From Paenirhizobium naphthalenivorans (GTDB taxonomy: Bacteria; Pseudomonadota; Alphaproteobacteria; Rhizobiales; Rhizobiaceae): a stretch of DNA of 64,000 nucleotides. Every line of letters begins with the position of its first letter. Positions within the stretch are counted from its first letter, which is position 1. Of the stretch, positions 39,398 through 48,768 are shown piece by piece. The notes under the pieces were generated by a model. That model was not told where the DNA came from and did not search any database. It saw only the letters and a program-made list of their open reading frames with translations. The position numbers were made by a program, and so were the translations under genes. The DNA lies in NCBI RefSeq assembly GCF_007992095.1, contig NZ_BJZP01000015.1, forward strand, positions 1 to 64,000, written 5' to 3'.

Positions 39398-40825
39398 TCA
39401 ACTGCGGCCGAATTCATCAACCAGACGGATGATGTCGTCCTCACCGAGATAGGAGCCGGTCTGGATCTCGATCAGTTCCAGCAGGATCTTGCCGGGATTG
39501 CCGAGGCGGTGCACGGCTCCTTGCGGGATGTAGATCGACTGGTTCTCATGCAGCATCGTCACCTTGTCGTCGATCGTCACTTCGGCCGTGCCTTTGACGC
39601 AGATCCAGTGCTCCGAGCGATGGTGGTGCTTTTGCAGCGACAGCTTCTTGTCCGGATGAACGAAAAGTCGCTTCACCTGGAAGCGCTCGCCGTTCAGCAC
39701 TGACGTATAGCCGCCCCAGGGGCGCAGCGAAGTCGGATGGTTTTCGGTAAGGACTGCAGTCTTCTCGTCGGCGGCGAGCAGCTTGACCAGATTTCCGACC
39801 TGCTGGCTCTCGTCAAGGCGACCCACATAGACGGCATCCTCACTGGCGATCACGGCGACGCCATCCATCCCCTGGACGGCGAGATGGTTGTTGCGCGACA
39901 TGACGAGTGAGTTGTGCGTGTTGACCAGTGTGGCATTGCCGCTGACGACATTGCCGTTGGCGTCGGCATCGCCGAGCTTCCAGACGGCATCCCAGCTGCC
40001 GAGGTCAGACCAGCTGATCGGAGAGGGAACGACGGCAGCATTGTCGGTCTTCTCCATAACCGCATAGTCGATCGAAATGCTCGGGCTTTCGCCGAAGGCG
40101 TTTGCGTCGAGGCGAATGAAGTCGAGATCCTTGGACGAGGCGAGAACCGACTTCTCCGCGGCGGCCGCCACGTCGGGCGCCAGCAGTCGCAACTCGGAGA
40201 GAATCTGCCCGGCGGTGAAGACGAACATGCCCGAGTTCCAGAAGTAGTTGCCGGCGGCGAGCATTTTCTCGGCATCTTCGACCTGCGGCTTCTCGACGAA
40301 GCGCTTCACCGTATTGGCGCCGGCGGTCAGTGCCTCGCCCATCTCTATATAGCCATAGCCGGTGGCCGGCTCGGTCGGGGTTATACCGAAGGTGACGATC
40401 TTGCCGGCGCGCGCGGCGGTGACGGCCGCATCGACGCACTTGCGGTAGGTCTCGTCCGAGACAATGTCATGGTCGGAGGGGAGAACCTGAAGCAGCGTGT
40501 CGTTGCCGTAAAGGTTGGCGACGATCAGTGCTGCGACGGCGACGGCGGCTGCCGTGTTACGCGCTTCGGGTTCCAGCACGATGCCCGAAAGCGCGGCGCC
40601 CATTTCGCGAGCCTGTTCGGCGACCAGAAAACGGAATTCCTCATTGGTGACGACGAGCGGCGGTTCATAGCGGCTCTTGTCGGCGACGCGGGCGAGGGTG
40701 CCCTGGAAAAGGGTCTTGTCACCGATAAACCGGATGAACTGCTTGGCGGCGGTGGCCCGCGATAGCGGCCAGAGACGGGTTCCTTTTCCCCCTGCCATGA
40801 TGACGGGTACGATCTTCTCGGTCAT
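39398..40825 (-). CDS. manC: Mannose-1-phosphate guanylyltransferase / mannose-6-phosphate isomerase
   Basis: This bifunctional enzyme makes GDP-mannose for surface polysaccharides and isomerises mannose-6-phosphate. The 475-residue protein has the nucleotidyltransferase motif IMAGGKGTRLWPLSRATAAK (residues 9-28), the FVEKP sugar site and a C-terminal cupin-type isomerase domain with LQKHHHRSEHWICVKG and the metal ligands near QGAVHRLGNPG. I chose ATG 40825 because homologues start at MTEKIVPVIMAGG. It forms a single-gene unit with its own terminator. No other polysaccharide gene is adjacent. Confidence 0.92.
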   Translation of the reverse strand: MTEKIVPVIMAGGKGTRLWPLSRATAAKQFIRFIGDKTLFQGTLARVADKSRYEPPLVVTNEEFRFLVAEQAREMGAALSGIVLEPEARNTAAAVAVAALIVANLYGNDTLLQVLPSDHDIVSDETYRKCVDAAVTAARAGKIVTFGITPTEPATGYGYIEMGEALTAGANTVKRFVEKPQVEDAEKMLAAGNYFWNSGMFVFTAGQILSELRLLAPDVAAAAEKSVLASSKDLDFIRLDANAFGESPSISIDYAVMEKTDNAAVVPSPISWSDLGSWDAVWKLGDADANGNVVSGNATLVNTHNSLVMSRNNHLAVQGMDGVAVIASEDAVYVGRLDESQQVGNLVKLLAADEKTAVLTENHPTSLRPWGGYTSVLNGERFQVKRLFVHPDKKLSLQKHHHRSEHWICVKGTAEVTIDDKVTMLHENQSIYIPQGAVHRLGNPGKILLELIEIQTGSYLGEDDIIRLVDEFGRS

Positions 40826-41118
40826 GTTCTGCTTTGCCTTTCGGTTTTGCGGACGATGGCGACGGTACGGCTGCCGGGCATGGGACTCGGGCCTTCCCGC
40901 TCGATTGCCTGTGGCTCGGCCCAAGATCCTAACGCCTGGATGCTTGGGTTGTTGCATTTTTTGCCGCCAACTCCAAGCTCGTGCGGCATGCCGGATCGGT
41001 CGGCCGGTATCGTCTCGCCTCAATCCTGGTCGCCTCGGGTCGCGTCTTGGGGCCTGTGGTCAGATGCCGGGCGCCGGCTGCCGCCGCGCTGCTGATCCGG
41101 TGAAACCGCCGGCTCCGC
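40826..41118. other. Gap between mgtA and manC-type gene
   Basis: This 293-base stretch lies between two genes on the same strand and must carry the promoter of the manC-type gene. I see no gene, RNA or clear terminator in it. Confidence 0.4.
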
Positions 41119-43746
41119 TCAGTGACGCAATGCCCTCGTCACGCGTCTCGATCGGGCCTGGCGCCGGAGAGACTTATGTTGCGGGACACTGGAAAAGAAC
41201 CAGTGTTTGGCAAGTTCCGACGCCGCCAGATAAAGCAGTGTGATGACCCCCAATCCGGCGAGCACATGCGGCGGGAGCGCGACGAAACCGAACCAGCCGG
41301 CCCCCGGAAGGTAGGGAACGAAGAGCGCAAGTATGATCACCGCGACAGTTGACAGGATCAGCCAGCGGCCCGGCCGGCTTTTCCACACCGGCTTGGCCGT
41401 GCGGATCACAAGCACGATGGCGAGTTCGGTGATCAGCGATTCGACGAACCAGGCGGTTTGGAAGATGGCGGCGGTCTCCCTGGCGACCATGATCAGGAAA
41501 CCGAATGTCAGTATGTCGAAGACGGTGCTGATCAGGCCGAACACGACCATAAATCGCTGCACATAGCCAATATCCCAACTCTGCGGACGCAAGACGCTTT
41601 CCTTATCGACATTGTCGCTGGCGATTGCCAGCGAGGGAATGTCGGAGAGGAAATTGTTGAGCAGGATCTGCTTGGCGAGCAGTGGCTGAAAGGGCAGTAC
41701 GAAGGAGGCGACCGACATGCTGATCATGTTGCCGAAATTGGCGCTCGTCGTGGTCGATATGTATTTGAGTGTGTTGGCGAATGTTCGCCGCCCGTTGTCG
41801 ACGCCCTCCAGCAGCACGTCGAGGTTCTTGTCGACAAGCACCATGTCCGCAGCCTGCTGGGCGACGTCGGCGGCGCCCTCGACCGAGATGCCGATGTCGG
41901 CCTCGTGCAGGGCGGGGGCATCGTTGATCCCATCGCCGAGATAGCCGACCACATGGCCGCGCCGGCGCAGGGCAGCGACGATGCGCTGCTTCTGGTTGGG
42001 GTCGATCTCGACGAACAGGTCAGTCCTGGCGGCGAGTGCGGCCAGCGCCTCATAGGACGTGTGCCCGAGCTCTTCTCCCGTCAGAATGTGATCAGTGGCC
42101 AGTCCGATGGACCGCGCCAGATGGGCGGCAACGAAACGGTTGTCGCCGGTGATCACCTTGACGGCGATACCGCGCCTGGCAAGGGCGGACAGGGTCTCGA
42201 CGATGCCCGGTTTGGGCGGATCGCTGAACAGCAGAAAACCGATGAAGGTCAGGGCGGTTTCACTGTCGCGATGGTAGCTGGCCGGAGCCGCTTCGAACCG
42301 GCGCGTCGCCAGTCCGAGGACGCGGTAGCCCTGTTCGCTCCACTCTGCGAAGCGGCTTTCGATGACGGCACGGGCATTTGCGTCGAAGGGGCGCGTCTTG
42401 CCGTCGTCTTCAACCGTGTCGCAGATGTCGAGCATATTGGCCACCGCCCCCTTGGCGATCAGCACCTGGCAGGCCGTGTCCTGATCCTGCACGATCACGG
42501 ACAGCCTCTTGCGTAGGAAATCATAGGGGATTTCGGCAACCTTCACGTCGCCGGACGTGTCGATGCCCATTTCCGTCGCCGCGGCCGCGATGGCTTCGTC
42601 GAGCGGGTTGGCCATGCCGTTCTGCAGCCGCGCATTGAGAGCGGCAAGGCGCATCAATTGCGCCGGTGCACCACCGAACGCGCCCTCGACGCGTTCCAGC
42701 CGGACGACGCCCTCGGTCAGCGTGCCGGTCTTGTCGGTGCACAGCAGGGTCATGCCGCCGAGGTTCTCGATCGATGCGAGGCGGCGAACGATCACACCGT
42801 CCTTGGCCATGCGTCGCGCGCCGCTCGACAGCGTGACGCTGACGATCGCTGGCAGCATTTCCGGCGTCAGACCGACAGCGATCGCCAGGGCAAAGAGCAG
42901 CGAGTCGATCAAGGGGCGGTTGAGAAGGAGGTTTCCGGCGAAGATGACGACAACCATGATCAGCGTGATCCGGGTCACCATATAACCGAAGCGGCGGATG
43001 CCGCGGGCGAAATCGGTCTCGGGCGGCTCCAGCTGAAGATGGCCGGCGATCATCCCGTATTCTGTCGCCGATCCGGTCGCGACGACGACTGCCCGCCCGA
43101 TGCCGCTTCGTACCGAGGCTCCGGCAAAGAGCATATTGGAGCGCTGGGCGAGCGGTGCCTGCGCGGGTGTCTCGCCGGCGCTCTTTTCCACCGGAAAGGT
43201 TTCTCCGGTCAGCACCGACTGGCTGACATGAAGGTCAGTCGCCTCGATGACCACGGCGTCGGCGGGGATAAGGTCGCCGGCCGCGACATCGATCACATCG
43301 CCTGGAACGAGCACGCTGGCGGGCAGCGTAAGCGACCCGCCGTCACGCCAGACCTTGACCTTGAAGGAGATGCGCTCCTTCAACTGTTGTAGTGCGAGAG
43401 AGGCGGAATATTCCTGGTAGAAGCTGAGCAGCGAGCTTGCGAGGATGACGGCGGTGATGATCGTCGCTTCCTTCCATTCGCCGACGGCGGTGGAAATCGC
43501 AGCGGCGGCCACAAGGATCAGCACGAGCGGGCTCTTGAACTGCGACAGGAAGATTCGCAAACCGGAAAAGCGATGCTCGTCGCGCAAGAGGTTGGCGCCA
43601 ACCTTTCTCAGTCGCGCTTCGGCGTCTTGCGTCGACAGTCCCCTCGGTGACGTGTCGAGTTCCGTCAGAAGGGTCGCCTGCGGTCGGCTCCAGTAAGCCG
43701 GCCTCTCATGCGGTTTGAGGGAGAGACCATAGGGTGGGGATGGCAT
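41119..43746 (-). CDS. mgtA: Magnesium-translocating P-type ATPase
   Basis: The 875-residue protein is a P3B-type ATPase that imports Mg2+ down its gradient. Seen are the A-domain TGET loop (LTGETFPVEK), the helix-4 motif GLTPEMLPAIVSVTLSSGAR, the phosphorylation site CTDKTGTLTEG (Asp), the KGA nucleotide site and DGINDAPAL hinge, then six C-terminal helices. The helix-4 motif and C-terminal length point to MgtA/MgtB rather than to Ca2+ pumps. The gene is divergent from the alcohol dehydrogenase gene; no obvious Mg2+ leader RNA is seen in the 130-base gap. Confidence 0.92.
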   Translation of the reverse strand: MPSPPYGLSLKPHERPAYWSRPQATLLTELDTSPRGLSTQDAEARLRKVGANLLRDEHRFSGLRIFLSQFKSPLVLILVAAAAISTAVGEWKEATIITAVILASSLLSFYQEYSASLALQQLKERISFKVKVWRDGGSLTLPASVLVPGDVIDVAAGDLIPADAVVIEATDLHVSQSVLTGETFPVEKSAGETPAQAPLAQRSNMLFAGASVRSGIGRAVVVATGSATEYGMIAGHLQLEPPETDFARGIRRFGYMVTRITLIMVVVIFAGNLLLNRPLIDSLLFALAIAVGLTPEMLPAIVSVTLSSGARRMAKDGVIVRRLASIENLGGMTLLCTDKTGTLTEGVVRLERVEGAFGGAPAQLMRLAALNARLQNGMANPLDEAIAAAATEMGIDTSGDVKVAEIPYDFLRKRLSVIVQDQDTACQVLIAKGAVANMLDICDTVEDDGKTRPFDANARAVIESRFAEWSEQGYRVLGLATRRFEAAPASYHRDSETALTFIGFLLFSDPPKPGIVETLSALARRGIAVKVITGDNRFVAAHLARSIGLATDHILTGEELGHTSYEALAALAARTDLFVEIDPNQKQRIVAALRRRGHVVGYLGDGINDAPALHEADIGISVEGAADVAQQAADMVLVDKNLDVLLEGVDNGRRTFANTLKYISTTTSANFGNMISMSVASFVLPFQPLLAKQILLNNFLSDIPSLAIASDNVDKESVLRPQSWDIGYVQRFMVVFGLISTVFDILTFGFLIMVARETAAIFQTAWFVESLITELAIVLVIRTAKPVWKSRPGRWLILSTVAVIILALFVPYLPGAGWFGFVALPPHVLAGLGVITLLYLAASELAKHWFFSSVPQHKSLRRQARSRRVTRALRH

Positions 43747-43876
43747 GGAGGCATCCGTCTTGGTGTGGCGGCAATATGCGAAAGAACTTGATTCCGATCA
43801 TGGCGTAATGAAATCTGAGGAAGCATAGACGATCGGAATGCGCGCCGCCATGCGTGCCTTGGCCGGGAGAGAAAAT

Positions 43877-44857
43877 ATGAAAGCGATGGTCCTTCACGCG
43901 CCGCACGAGCCCTTGCGGCTGGAGGAGCGGCCTAATCCTGTGGCAGGTCCGGGTGAGATTGTCGTGCGTGTCGAAGCCTGCGCCGTCTGCCGCACCGATC
44001 TCCATGTCGTCGATGGTGACCTGACCGAGCCCAAGCTGCCACTCGTGCCGGGTCACGAGATCGTCGGTATCGTAGAGAGCGTCGGGGTGGGGGGCGCTCT
44101 GGCGCCCGGCCGGCGTGTCGGCATTCCCTGGCTTGGACATACGTGCGGTTGCTGCGGCTATTGCCAGACCGGGCGGGAGAACCTTTGCGACAATCCCGGC
44201 TTTACCGGCTATACCCGCGACGGCGGCTTTGCCAGCCATGTCGTGGCGGATGAGGCCTATGCCTTTCCGCTCGATGGTTTTTCCGACCCGGTGGCAGCGG
44301 CTCCGTTGATGTGCGCCGGGCTGATCGGCTGGCGTTCGCTGAAGATGGCCGGCGAAGGCAAGCGGATCGGCATCTACGGTTTCGGTGCGGCGGCACATAT
44401 CATCGCGCAGGTTTGCGTCTTCCAAGGGCGTGAGGTCTATGCCTTCACGCGGACCGGCGACGAGGCGGCGCAGGCGCTGGCCCGTTCGCTCGGCGCGGTT
44501 TGGGTGGGCAGTTCGCAAGAGAGCCCGCCGGTTCCGCTGGATGCGGCGATCATCTTCGCTCCTGTGGGCGACCTGGTGCCGGCAGCACTCAGAGCCGTGG
44601 CCAAGGGCGGCCGCGTCGTCTGCGGCGGTATCTACATGAGCGATATTCCGCAGTTTCCCTACTCGATCCTGTGGGGCGAGCGGCAGATCCTCTCGGTCGC
44701 CAATCTCACCCGGGCAGACGCGATCGAGTTTCTCGAACTCGCACCGCGCGCCGGGGTGACGACGACGACGACCGTCTACCCGCTGGAAAAGGCCAATGAG
44801 GCGCTGGATGACCTGCGTGCCGGCCGTTTTCAGGGCGCCGCCGTTCTGGTTCCTTAG
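43877..44857 (+). CDS. Zinc-dependent alcohol dehydrogenase family protein
   Basis: The 326-residue medium-chain dehydrogenase has the catalytic-zinc region CAVCRTDLHVVDGD with GHEIVGIVESVG, the structural-zinc loop CGCCGYCQTGRENLC and a cofactor loop IYGFGAAAHIIAQVC, where the family's usual GxGxxG is FGAAAH. It resembles AdhP-like/propanol-preferring enzymes. I chose ATG 43877 because GGGAGAG precedes it and homologues start at MKAMVLH. It converges on the MarR gene. The physiological alcohol is not evident. Confidence 0.92.
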   Translation: MKAMVLHAPHEPLRLEERPNPVAGPGEIVVRVEACAVCRTDLHVVDGDLTEPKLPLVPGHEIVGIVESVGVGGALAPGRRVGIPWLGHTCGCCGYCQTGRENLCDNPGFTGYTRDGGFASHVVADEAYAFPLDGFSDPVAAAPLMCAGLIGWRSLKMAGEGKRIGIYGFGAAAHIIAQVCVFQGREVYAFTRTGDEAAQALARSLGAVWVGSSQESPPVPLDAAIIFAPVGDLVPAALRAVAKGGRVVCGGIYMSDIPQFPYSILWGERQILSVANLTRADAIEFLELAPRAGVTTTTTVYPLEKANEALDDLRAGRFQGAAVLVP

Positions 44858-44881
44858 CCGCCTTTCGGCATTTCGAGCGTG

Positions 44882-45343
44882 TCAGGTGATCCTGAGCGGC
44901 GCGCGGCTACGCTCGTTGACCGCCTCGCAAGCCTTTTGCAAGAGCTTGACGAACTGCTGGCGCTCGTCGCGGCTCAGTCCTTCAAGCAGGATCGACTGCA
45001 CGTCCTCGACGACCGGCCGGATGTCGGCCAGCACCTGCGTGCCTTTTTCCGTCACGTGGAGATTGCGTGCCCGCCGATCGTTGGGATTGGTCTCGCGCTG
45101 GACCAGTTCCTTCTGGACGAGGCGGTCGACAACGCCGCCGATCGTGACCCTGTCATAGGCGATATGGCTGGCGAGCGTCGCCTGATCCATTCCCGGCTTT
45201 GCTTCAATGGCGCTAAGCGCCGCATATTGCACCGGCGTTAAATCATACCCCTTCTTGGCGATTTCGTCCATGAAGACCGAAACCGCGGCTTGGTTGAGCC
45301 GCCGGACCAGATGGCCGGGCATTTCGTAAATCTCGAGCATCAC
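44882..45343 (-). CDS. MarR-family transcriptional regulator
   Basis: The 153-residue protein is a winged helix-turn-helix regulator of MarR type. The recognition region is TLASHIAYDRVTIGGVVDRLVQKELVQRETNPNDRRAR (about 60-97), with the NDRRAR wing typical of the family. It is divergent from the FAH-family hydrolase gene, 263 bases away, and probably controls that aromatic-degradation-type gene, responding to a phenolic ligand. That role is inferred from position. Confidence 0.92.
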   Translation of the reverse strand: MMLEIYEMPGHLVRRLNQAAVSVFMDEIAKKGYDLTPVQYAALSAIEAKPGMDQATLASHIAYDRVTIGGVVDRLVQKELVQRETNPNDRRARNLHVTEKGTQVLADIRPVVEDVQSILLEGLSRDERQQFVKLLQKACEAVNERSRAPLRIT

Positions 45344-45606
45344 CTATGCGTTCCCCCCGCAAGTTGTAGCTTTTCTCTAGCGCTTATCGCGCCAACAAAA
45401 AAGAGCGGCGGCTCGACCTGGCTTTGGCCATTCGTCGTAAGGGACAGGTCAGCAGACCGGAACTGGCAGGCTCGCGGACGACGAGAACGCTTTTTTGCAG
45501 GCGCTATCTCGTCCATACTGGCGACATGCCGGCGTTCCTGATTTATGTCGTTGAACAGGCTGTCGCCCCCAGATGCGCGGCCAGGCAAGCATGGAAGCAG
45601 AGGAAC

Positions 45607-46305
45607 ATGATGAACGCGCTTTTCGAGATCCCCTCCATTCCGCTGGTGCCCGTCCGGGGCGAGGCGGCCGGCTATCCTGTTCACCGCATTTTTGGCGTCG
45701 GTCGCAACTATGCCGAACACGCTGCTGAAATGGGTTATGAGGTCGATCGCGAGGCGCCATTCTACTTTACCAAGCCGGCATCGGCGATTGTTTCGAGCGG
45801 CAGCGAGATCCCCTATCCGCCGGGCACCTCCAACTTTCACTATGAGATGGAACTGGTGGTGGCGATCGGCGCTCCGGCGTTCAAGGTAAGTGTCGAGGAG
45901 GCAGCTAAGGCAATCTACGGTTATGCCGCTGGCCTCGACATGACGCGGCGCGACCTGCAACTCGCGGAGCGGGCCAAGCAGCGTCCCTGGTCGCTTGGCA
46001 AGGCCTTCGAAATGTCGGCGCCGATCGGCGAGATTACCAAAGTGGCCGATTTTGCCCCGATCGGCCCGCAGCGGATCTGGCTGAAGGTCAATGACGAGGC
46101 CCGACAGGATGCGCATCTGGCCGATCTGGTCTGGTCGGTGCCGGAATTGATCAGTCACCTGTCGCGCTTTTATCATCTCGTCCCAGGCGACCTGATCTTC
46201 ACCGGGACGCCGGCGGGGGTTGGGCCTGTCACGTCCGGCGATCGGATCACCGGTGAGATTGACGGGCTTGCGCCGGTGAAAATCACCATCGGCGCCGCAC
46301 AGTAA
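45607..46305 (+). CDS. Fumarylacetoacetate hydrolase-family protein
   Basis: The 232-residue protein matches the catalytic FAH domain, as in fumarylpyruvate/acylpyruvate hydrolases (gentisate pathway) and 2-oxo acid decarboxylases. Motifs seen: FGVGRNYAEHAAEMG, FTKPASAIV, the metal ligands HYEMELVVAIG, YAAGLDMTRRDLQ and DLIFTGTPAGVGPV. I chose ATG 45607 (next ATG 45610) after AGAGGA; a longer frame from 45424 lacks a ribosome site and homology. It is followed by tetR after 25 bases. Confidence 0.88.
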   Translation: MMNALFEIPSIPLVPVRGEAAGYPVHRIFGVGRNYAEHAAEMGYEVDREAPFYFTKPASAIVSSGSEIPYPPGTSNFHYEMELVVAIGAPAFKVSVEEAAKAIYGYAAGLDMTRRDLQLAERAKQRPWSLGKAFEMSAPIGEITKVADFAPIGPQRIWLKVNDEARQDAHLADLVWSVPELISHLSRFYHLVPGDLIFTGTPAGVGPVTSGDRITGEIDGLAPVKITIGAAQ

Positions 46306-46330
46306 GGCGTATCGCCGGAAGGAGCCGCGC

Positions 46331-46951
46331 ATGGGCGAACTGGGCAAGTTCGAGCGTAAACTGCCGGAGGAACGGCGCCGGGCGCTGATCGAGGCGACGC
46401 TCGCCTGCCTTGCGCGCGATGGCCACGCGGGGCTCTCCGTTCGCAAGATCAGCCAGGAGGCCGGCATTTCCGTCGGTCTCATCAATCACCATTATGCCAG
46501 CAAGGACGAGCTGGTAGGCCATGCCTACGAGGCCCTGTCACTTGGCCTGCTCGCGGATATTCGCGACAAGGTGGAGGCGGCTGGTCATGCGCCGCGCACG
46601 CGGCTGAGCGCCTATTTCCGCGCCTCGCTTTCGGCGCCCGTGCTCCAGCGCAGCACGCTTCGGACCTGGGTCGTCTTCTGGGGTATGATCGAGCATTCGG
46701 CGATCATGACGGAGGTGCATGACCGCACCTATGCGGAATATCGGAGGCTTCTCGAAACGTTGCTGGCCGAGGTCTGGCAGGAAAAGGGCCGTCCCTTGCC
46801 CGACCTCAGGCTTGCCGCGATCGGGCTGGTCGCCATCCATGATGGGCTGTGGCTCGAATGGTGCCTCAACCCCGACACCTTCTCGTCGGAGGAGGCGATC
46901 GGGCTTTGTGAACAGTGGACCGACGCCATGCTTGCCACCGCGCCGGCTTGA
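46331..46951 (+). CDS. BetI-like TetR-family regulator
   Basis: The 206-residue protein has a TetR helix-turn-helix at about 15-60 (GLSVRKISQEAGISVGLINHHYASKDEL), and the C-terminal region with VFWGMIEHSAIM and HDGLWLEWCLNP resembles BetI-type ligand domains. It follows the FAH gene on the same strand. A loose TGAAC...GTTTAA site at 46968-46983, between this gene and the aminotransferase, could be its operator. It may control that aminotransferase, but this is uncertain. Confidence 0.85.
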   Translation: MGELGKFERKLPEERRRALIEATLACLARDGHAGLSVRKISQEAGISVGLINHHYASKDELVGHAYEALSLGLLADIRDKVEAAGHAPRTRLSAYFRASLSAPVLQRSTLRTWVVFWGMIEHSAIMTEVHDRTYAEYRRLLETLLAEVWQEKGRPLPDLRLAAIGLVAIHDGLWLEWCLNPDTFSSEEAIGLCEQWTDAMLATAPA

Positions 46952-47121
46952 GGTTCACGCGACAAAACTGAACACTCGTTTAATTTCTCTTGCAAGCCGC
47001 AGGGGCGCCTGTATCATCGTGTTGTCCGAGGAGCCGTGATCGCGGCCCCGGCCTTCGATCCACTCCGCGCGCCGCGTCCGACATGTCACCTGCAAGTCGC
47101 CGGCCATTCAAGAGAACCGTC

Positions 47122-48483
47122 ATGTCTACAGCGAAAGTCACCAGCACCGGCAGCAGCTACGGGGTCCAGGCCCTTCCCAAGATCGCCTATGGCAAGGGGA
47201 GTTACCTTTATGACGTCAACGGCAAACGCTACCTCGACGGCTCCGGCGGGCCGGCTGTCTATTGCCTTGGCCATGCTCATCCGGAAGTCACCGAAGCCGT
47301 CAAGCAGCAACTCGACCGGATCGCGCATGCCTATCGCTATCTTTTCACCTCCGACGCGGTGGAGGAACTGACCGAGATCATCACCCGCAATACCGATGGG
47401 CACTTCCCCAATATCATCTATGTGTCGAGCGGTTCGGAAGCCGTCGAATCCTGTCTCAAGATCGCGCTCCAGTATCACACGGCTCGCGGCGAGAAGAGCC
47501 GTCGTCGCTTCATCGCCCGCGAGCGCTCCTGGCACGGCAATACGCTCGGCGCGCTCTCGGTCTCGCATTTCAAGACCCGCCGCGAGCCCTTCGAAGGCAG
47601 CCTGCTCGATGTTGCTTTCGTCTCCGCTGCCAACGCCTATCGTCCACCGGAAGGCGTGACCCCGGAAGGGCTGGTCGCCCACCTTGCCAAGGAGCTGGAA
47701 GAGGAGATCCTGAAGATCGGGCCGGACAAGGTCGCGGCTTTCATCTTCGAACCGGTCGTCGGAGCCGCTGGCGGCGTGGTGCCGGCGCCCGAAGGCTATG
47801 CCCGGGCCATGCGGGCCGTGTGTGACAAGTACGGCGTGCTGATGATTGGCGACGAGGTGATGTGTGGATCGGGCCGCACCGGCACCTGGAGGGCGCTGGA
47901 GCATGACGGTGTCGTGCCGGACATCATGAGCGTGGCCAAGGGTCTGGCCGCCGGCTATCAGCCGCTGGGCGCCGCTCTTTATAGCGACAAGGTGCATGAG
48001 GCGCTGGTCGCCGCCCATGGCGGTGCCATGACCGGCCACACCTTCACCGGCCACACGGCAGCCTGCGCCGCCGGCGTCGCGGTGCAGAAGATCGTGGCGC
48101 GCGACCGCCTGCTCGAACGGGCGCTCGATCGTGGCGCGAAACTTCAGCAGGAGCTGAGATCGGCGCTTTCCGACGTCGCCGAACTGGGCGATGTGCGCGG
48201 CCGTGGCTTCTTCATCGGTCTGGAGCTGGTCAGTGATCCGATCACCAAGGTGCCGTTCCCGGCCTATGCCAGCCTTCATGCGGCGATCGGGCGTCGTGCC
48301 TTCGACGCCGGGCTGATCTGCTATCCCTGCACTGGCAATGTCGGTGGTACGGCGGGCGACACAGTCATTCTCGCTCCGCCCTACAACGCCAGCGAAGAGG
48401 AACTGGGCGAAATCGTCTCGACACTGTCGCAGGTGATTCGTGATTCTGTCGTCGAGGCTCGGCGGACTGTCGCCACCCGCTGA
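47122..48483 (+). CDS. Class III (omega-type) aminotransferase
   Basis: The 453-residue protein is a pyridoxal-phosphate aminotransferase of fold type I, class III. It has GSGGPAVYCLGHAHPEV, SSGSEAVESCLKIAL (cofactor phosphate site), GDEVMCGSGRTG (Asp to the pyridine ring) and SVAKGLAAGYQPLGA with the Schiff-base Lys. I chose ATG 47122, where homologous N-termini begin. Many such genes act on omega-amino acids or polyamines. Position next to a BetI-like regulator is a weak hint for amine use. Confidence 0.9.
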   Translation: MSTAKVTSTGSSYGVQALPKIAYGKGSYLYDVNGKRYLDGSGGPAVYCLGHAHPEVTEAVKQQLDRIAHAYRYLFTSDAVEELTEIITRNTDGHFPNIIYVSSGSEAVESCLKIALQYHTARGEKSRRRFIARERSWHGNTLGALSVSHFKTRREPFEGSLLDVAFVSAANAYRPPEGVTPEGLVAHLAKELEEEILKIGPDKVAAFIFEPVVGAAGGVVPAPEGYARAMRAVCDKYGVLMIGDEVMCGSGRTGTWRALEHDGVVPDIMSVAKGLAAGYQPLGAALYSDKVHEALVAAHGGAMTGHTFTGHTAACAAGVAVQKIVARDRLLERALDRGAKLQQELRSALSDVAELGDVRGRGFFIGLELVSDPITKVPFPAYASLHAAIGRRAFDAGLICYPCTGNVGGTAGDTVILAPPYNASEEELGEIVSTLSQVIRDSVVEARRTVATR

Positions 48484-48634
48484 AGGCTTGATCGGGGTGG
48501 CCTGGCCGCCCCGATGACCAATCGAAAGTAGCGTTTTGGCACAGGTCGCGCGCCCGTTTCGTCGCCAAAGTTTCACACTCAAAAGAAAGCTGTTGGAATC
48601 GTGACCCGTTCGGCCACGGCGCTCAAACTTTGCT

Positions 48635-48648
48635 TTGACGTGGATCAA
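48635..48648. promoter_or_regulatory. FNR/FixK-type anaerobox
   Basis: TTGAC-GTGG-ATCAA matches the TTGAT-N4-ATCAA consensus of FNR/FixK regulators in nine of ten fixed positions. It lies 121 bases upstream of the coiled-coil gene. If active at -41.5, the leader would be about 85 bases. Confidence 0.55.
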
Positions 48649-48768
48649 AACATGCCTGATCTTTTTTCGCGTGGGACGTCATGTTGGAAATGCGGTATAT
48701 AAAGATATTTCTAAAACAATAACTTAGGAAGTCTTTATTTAGTTGTTTGCGTCGGATTGGGGATAGGC

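Noticed and set aside
43747..43876. Magnesium-sensing leader RNA before mgtA
   Set aside because: The gap is 130 bases shared with a divergent gene and shows no conserved leader or terminator/anti-terminator pair.
45424..45606. N-terminal extension of the FAH-family protein
   Set aside because: It lacks homology and a ribosome site, and the family starts near MNALFEIPS.
46968..46983. TetR-type operator TGAAC...GTTTAA before the aminotransferase
   Set aside because: Only half of the positions are symmetric; it is mentioned with the regulator but not called as a site.
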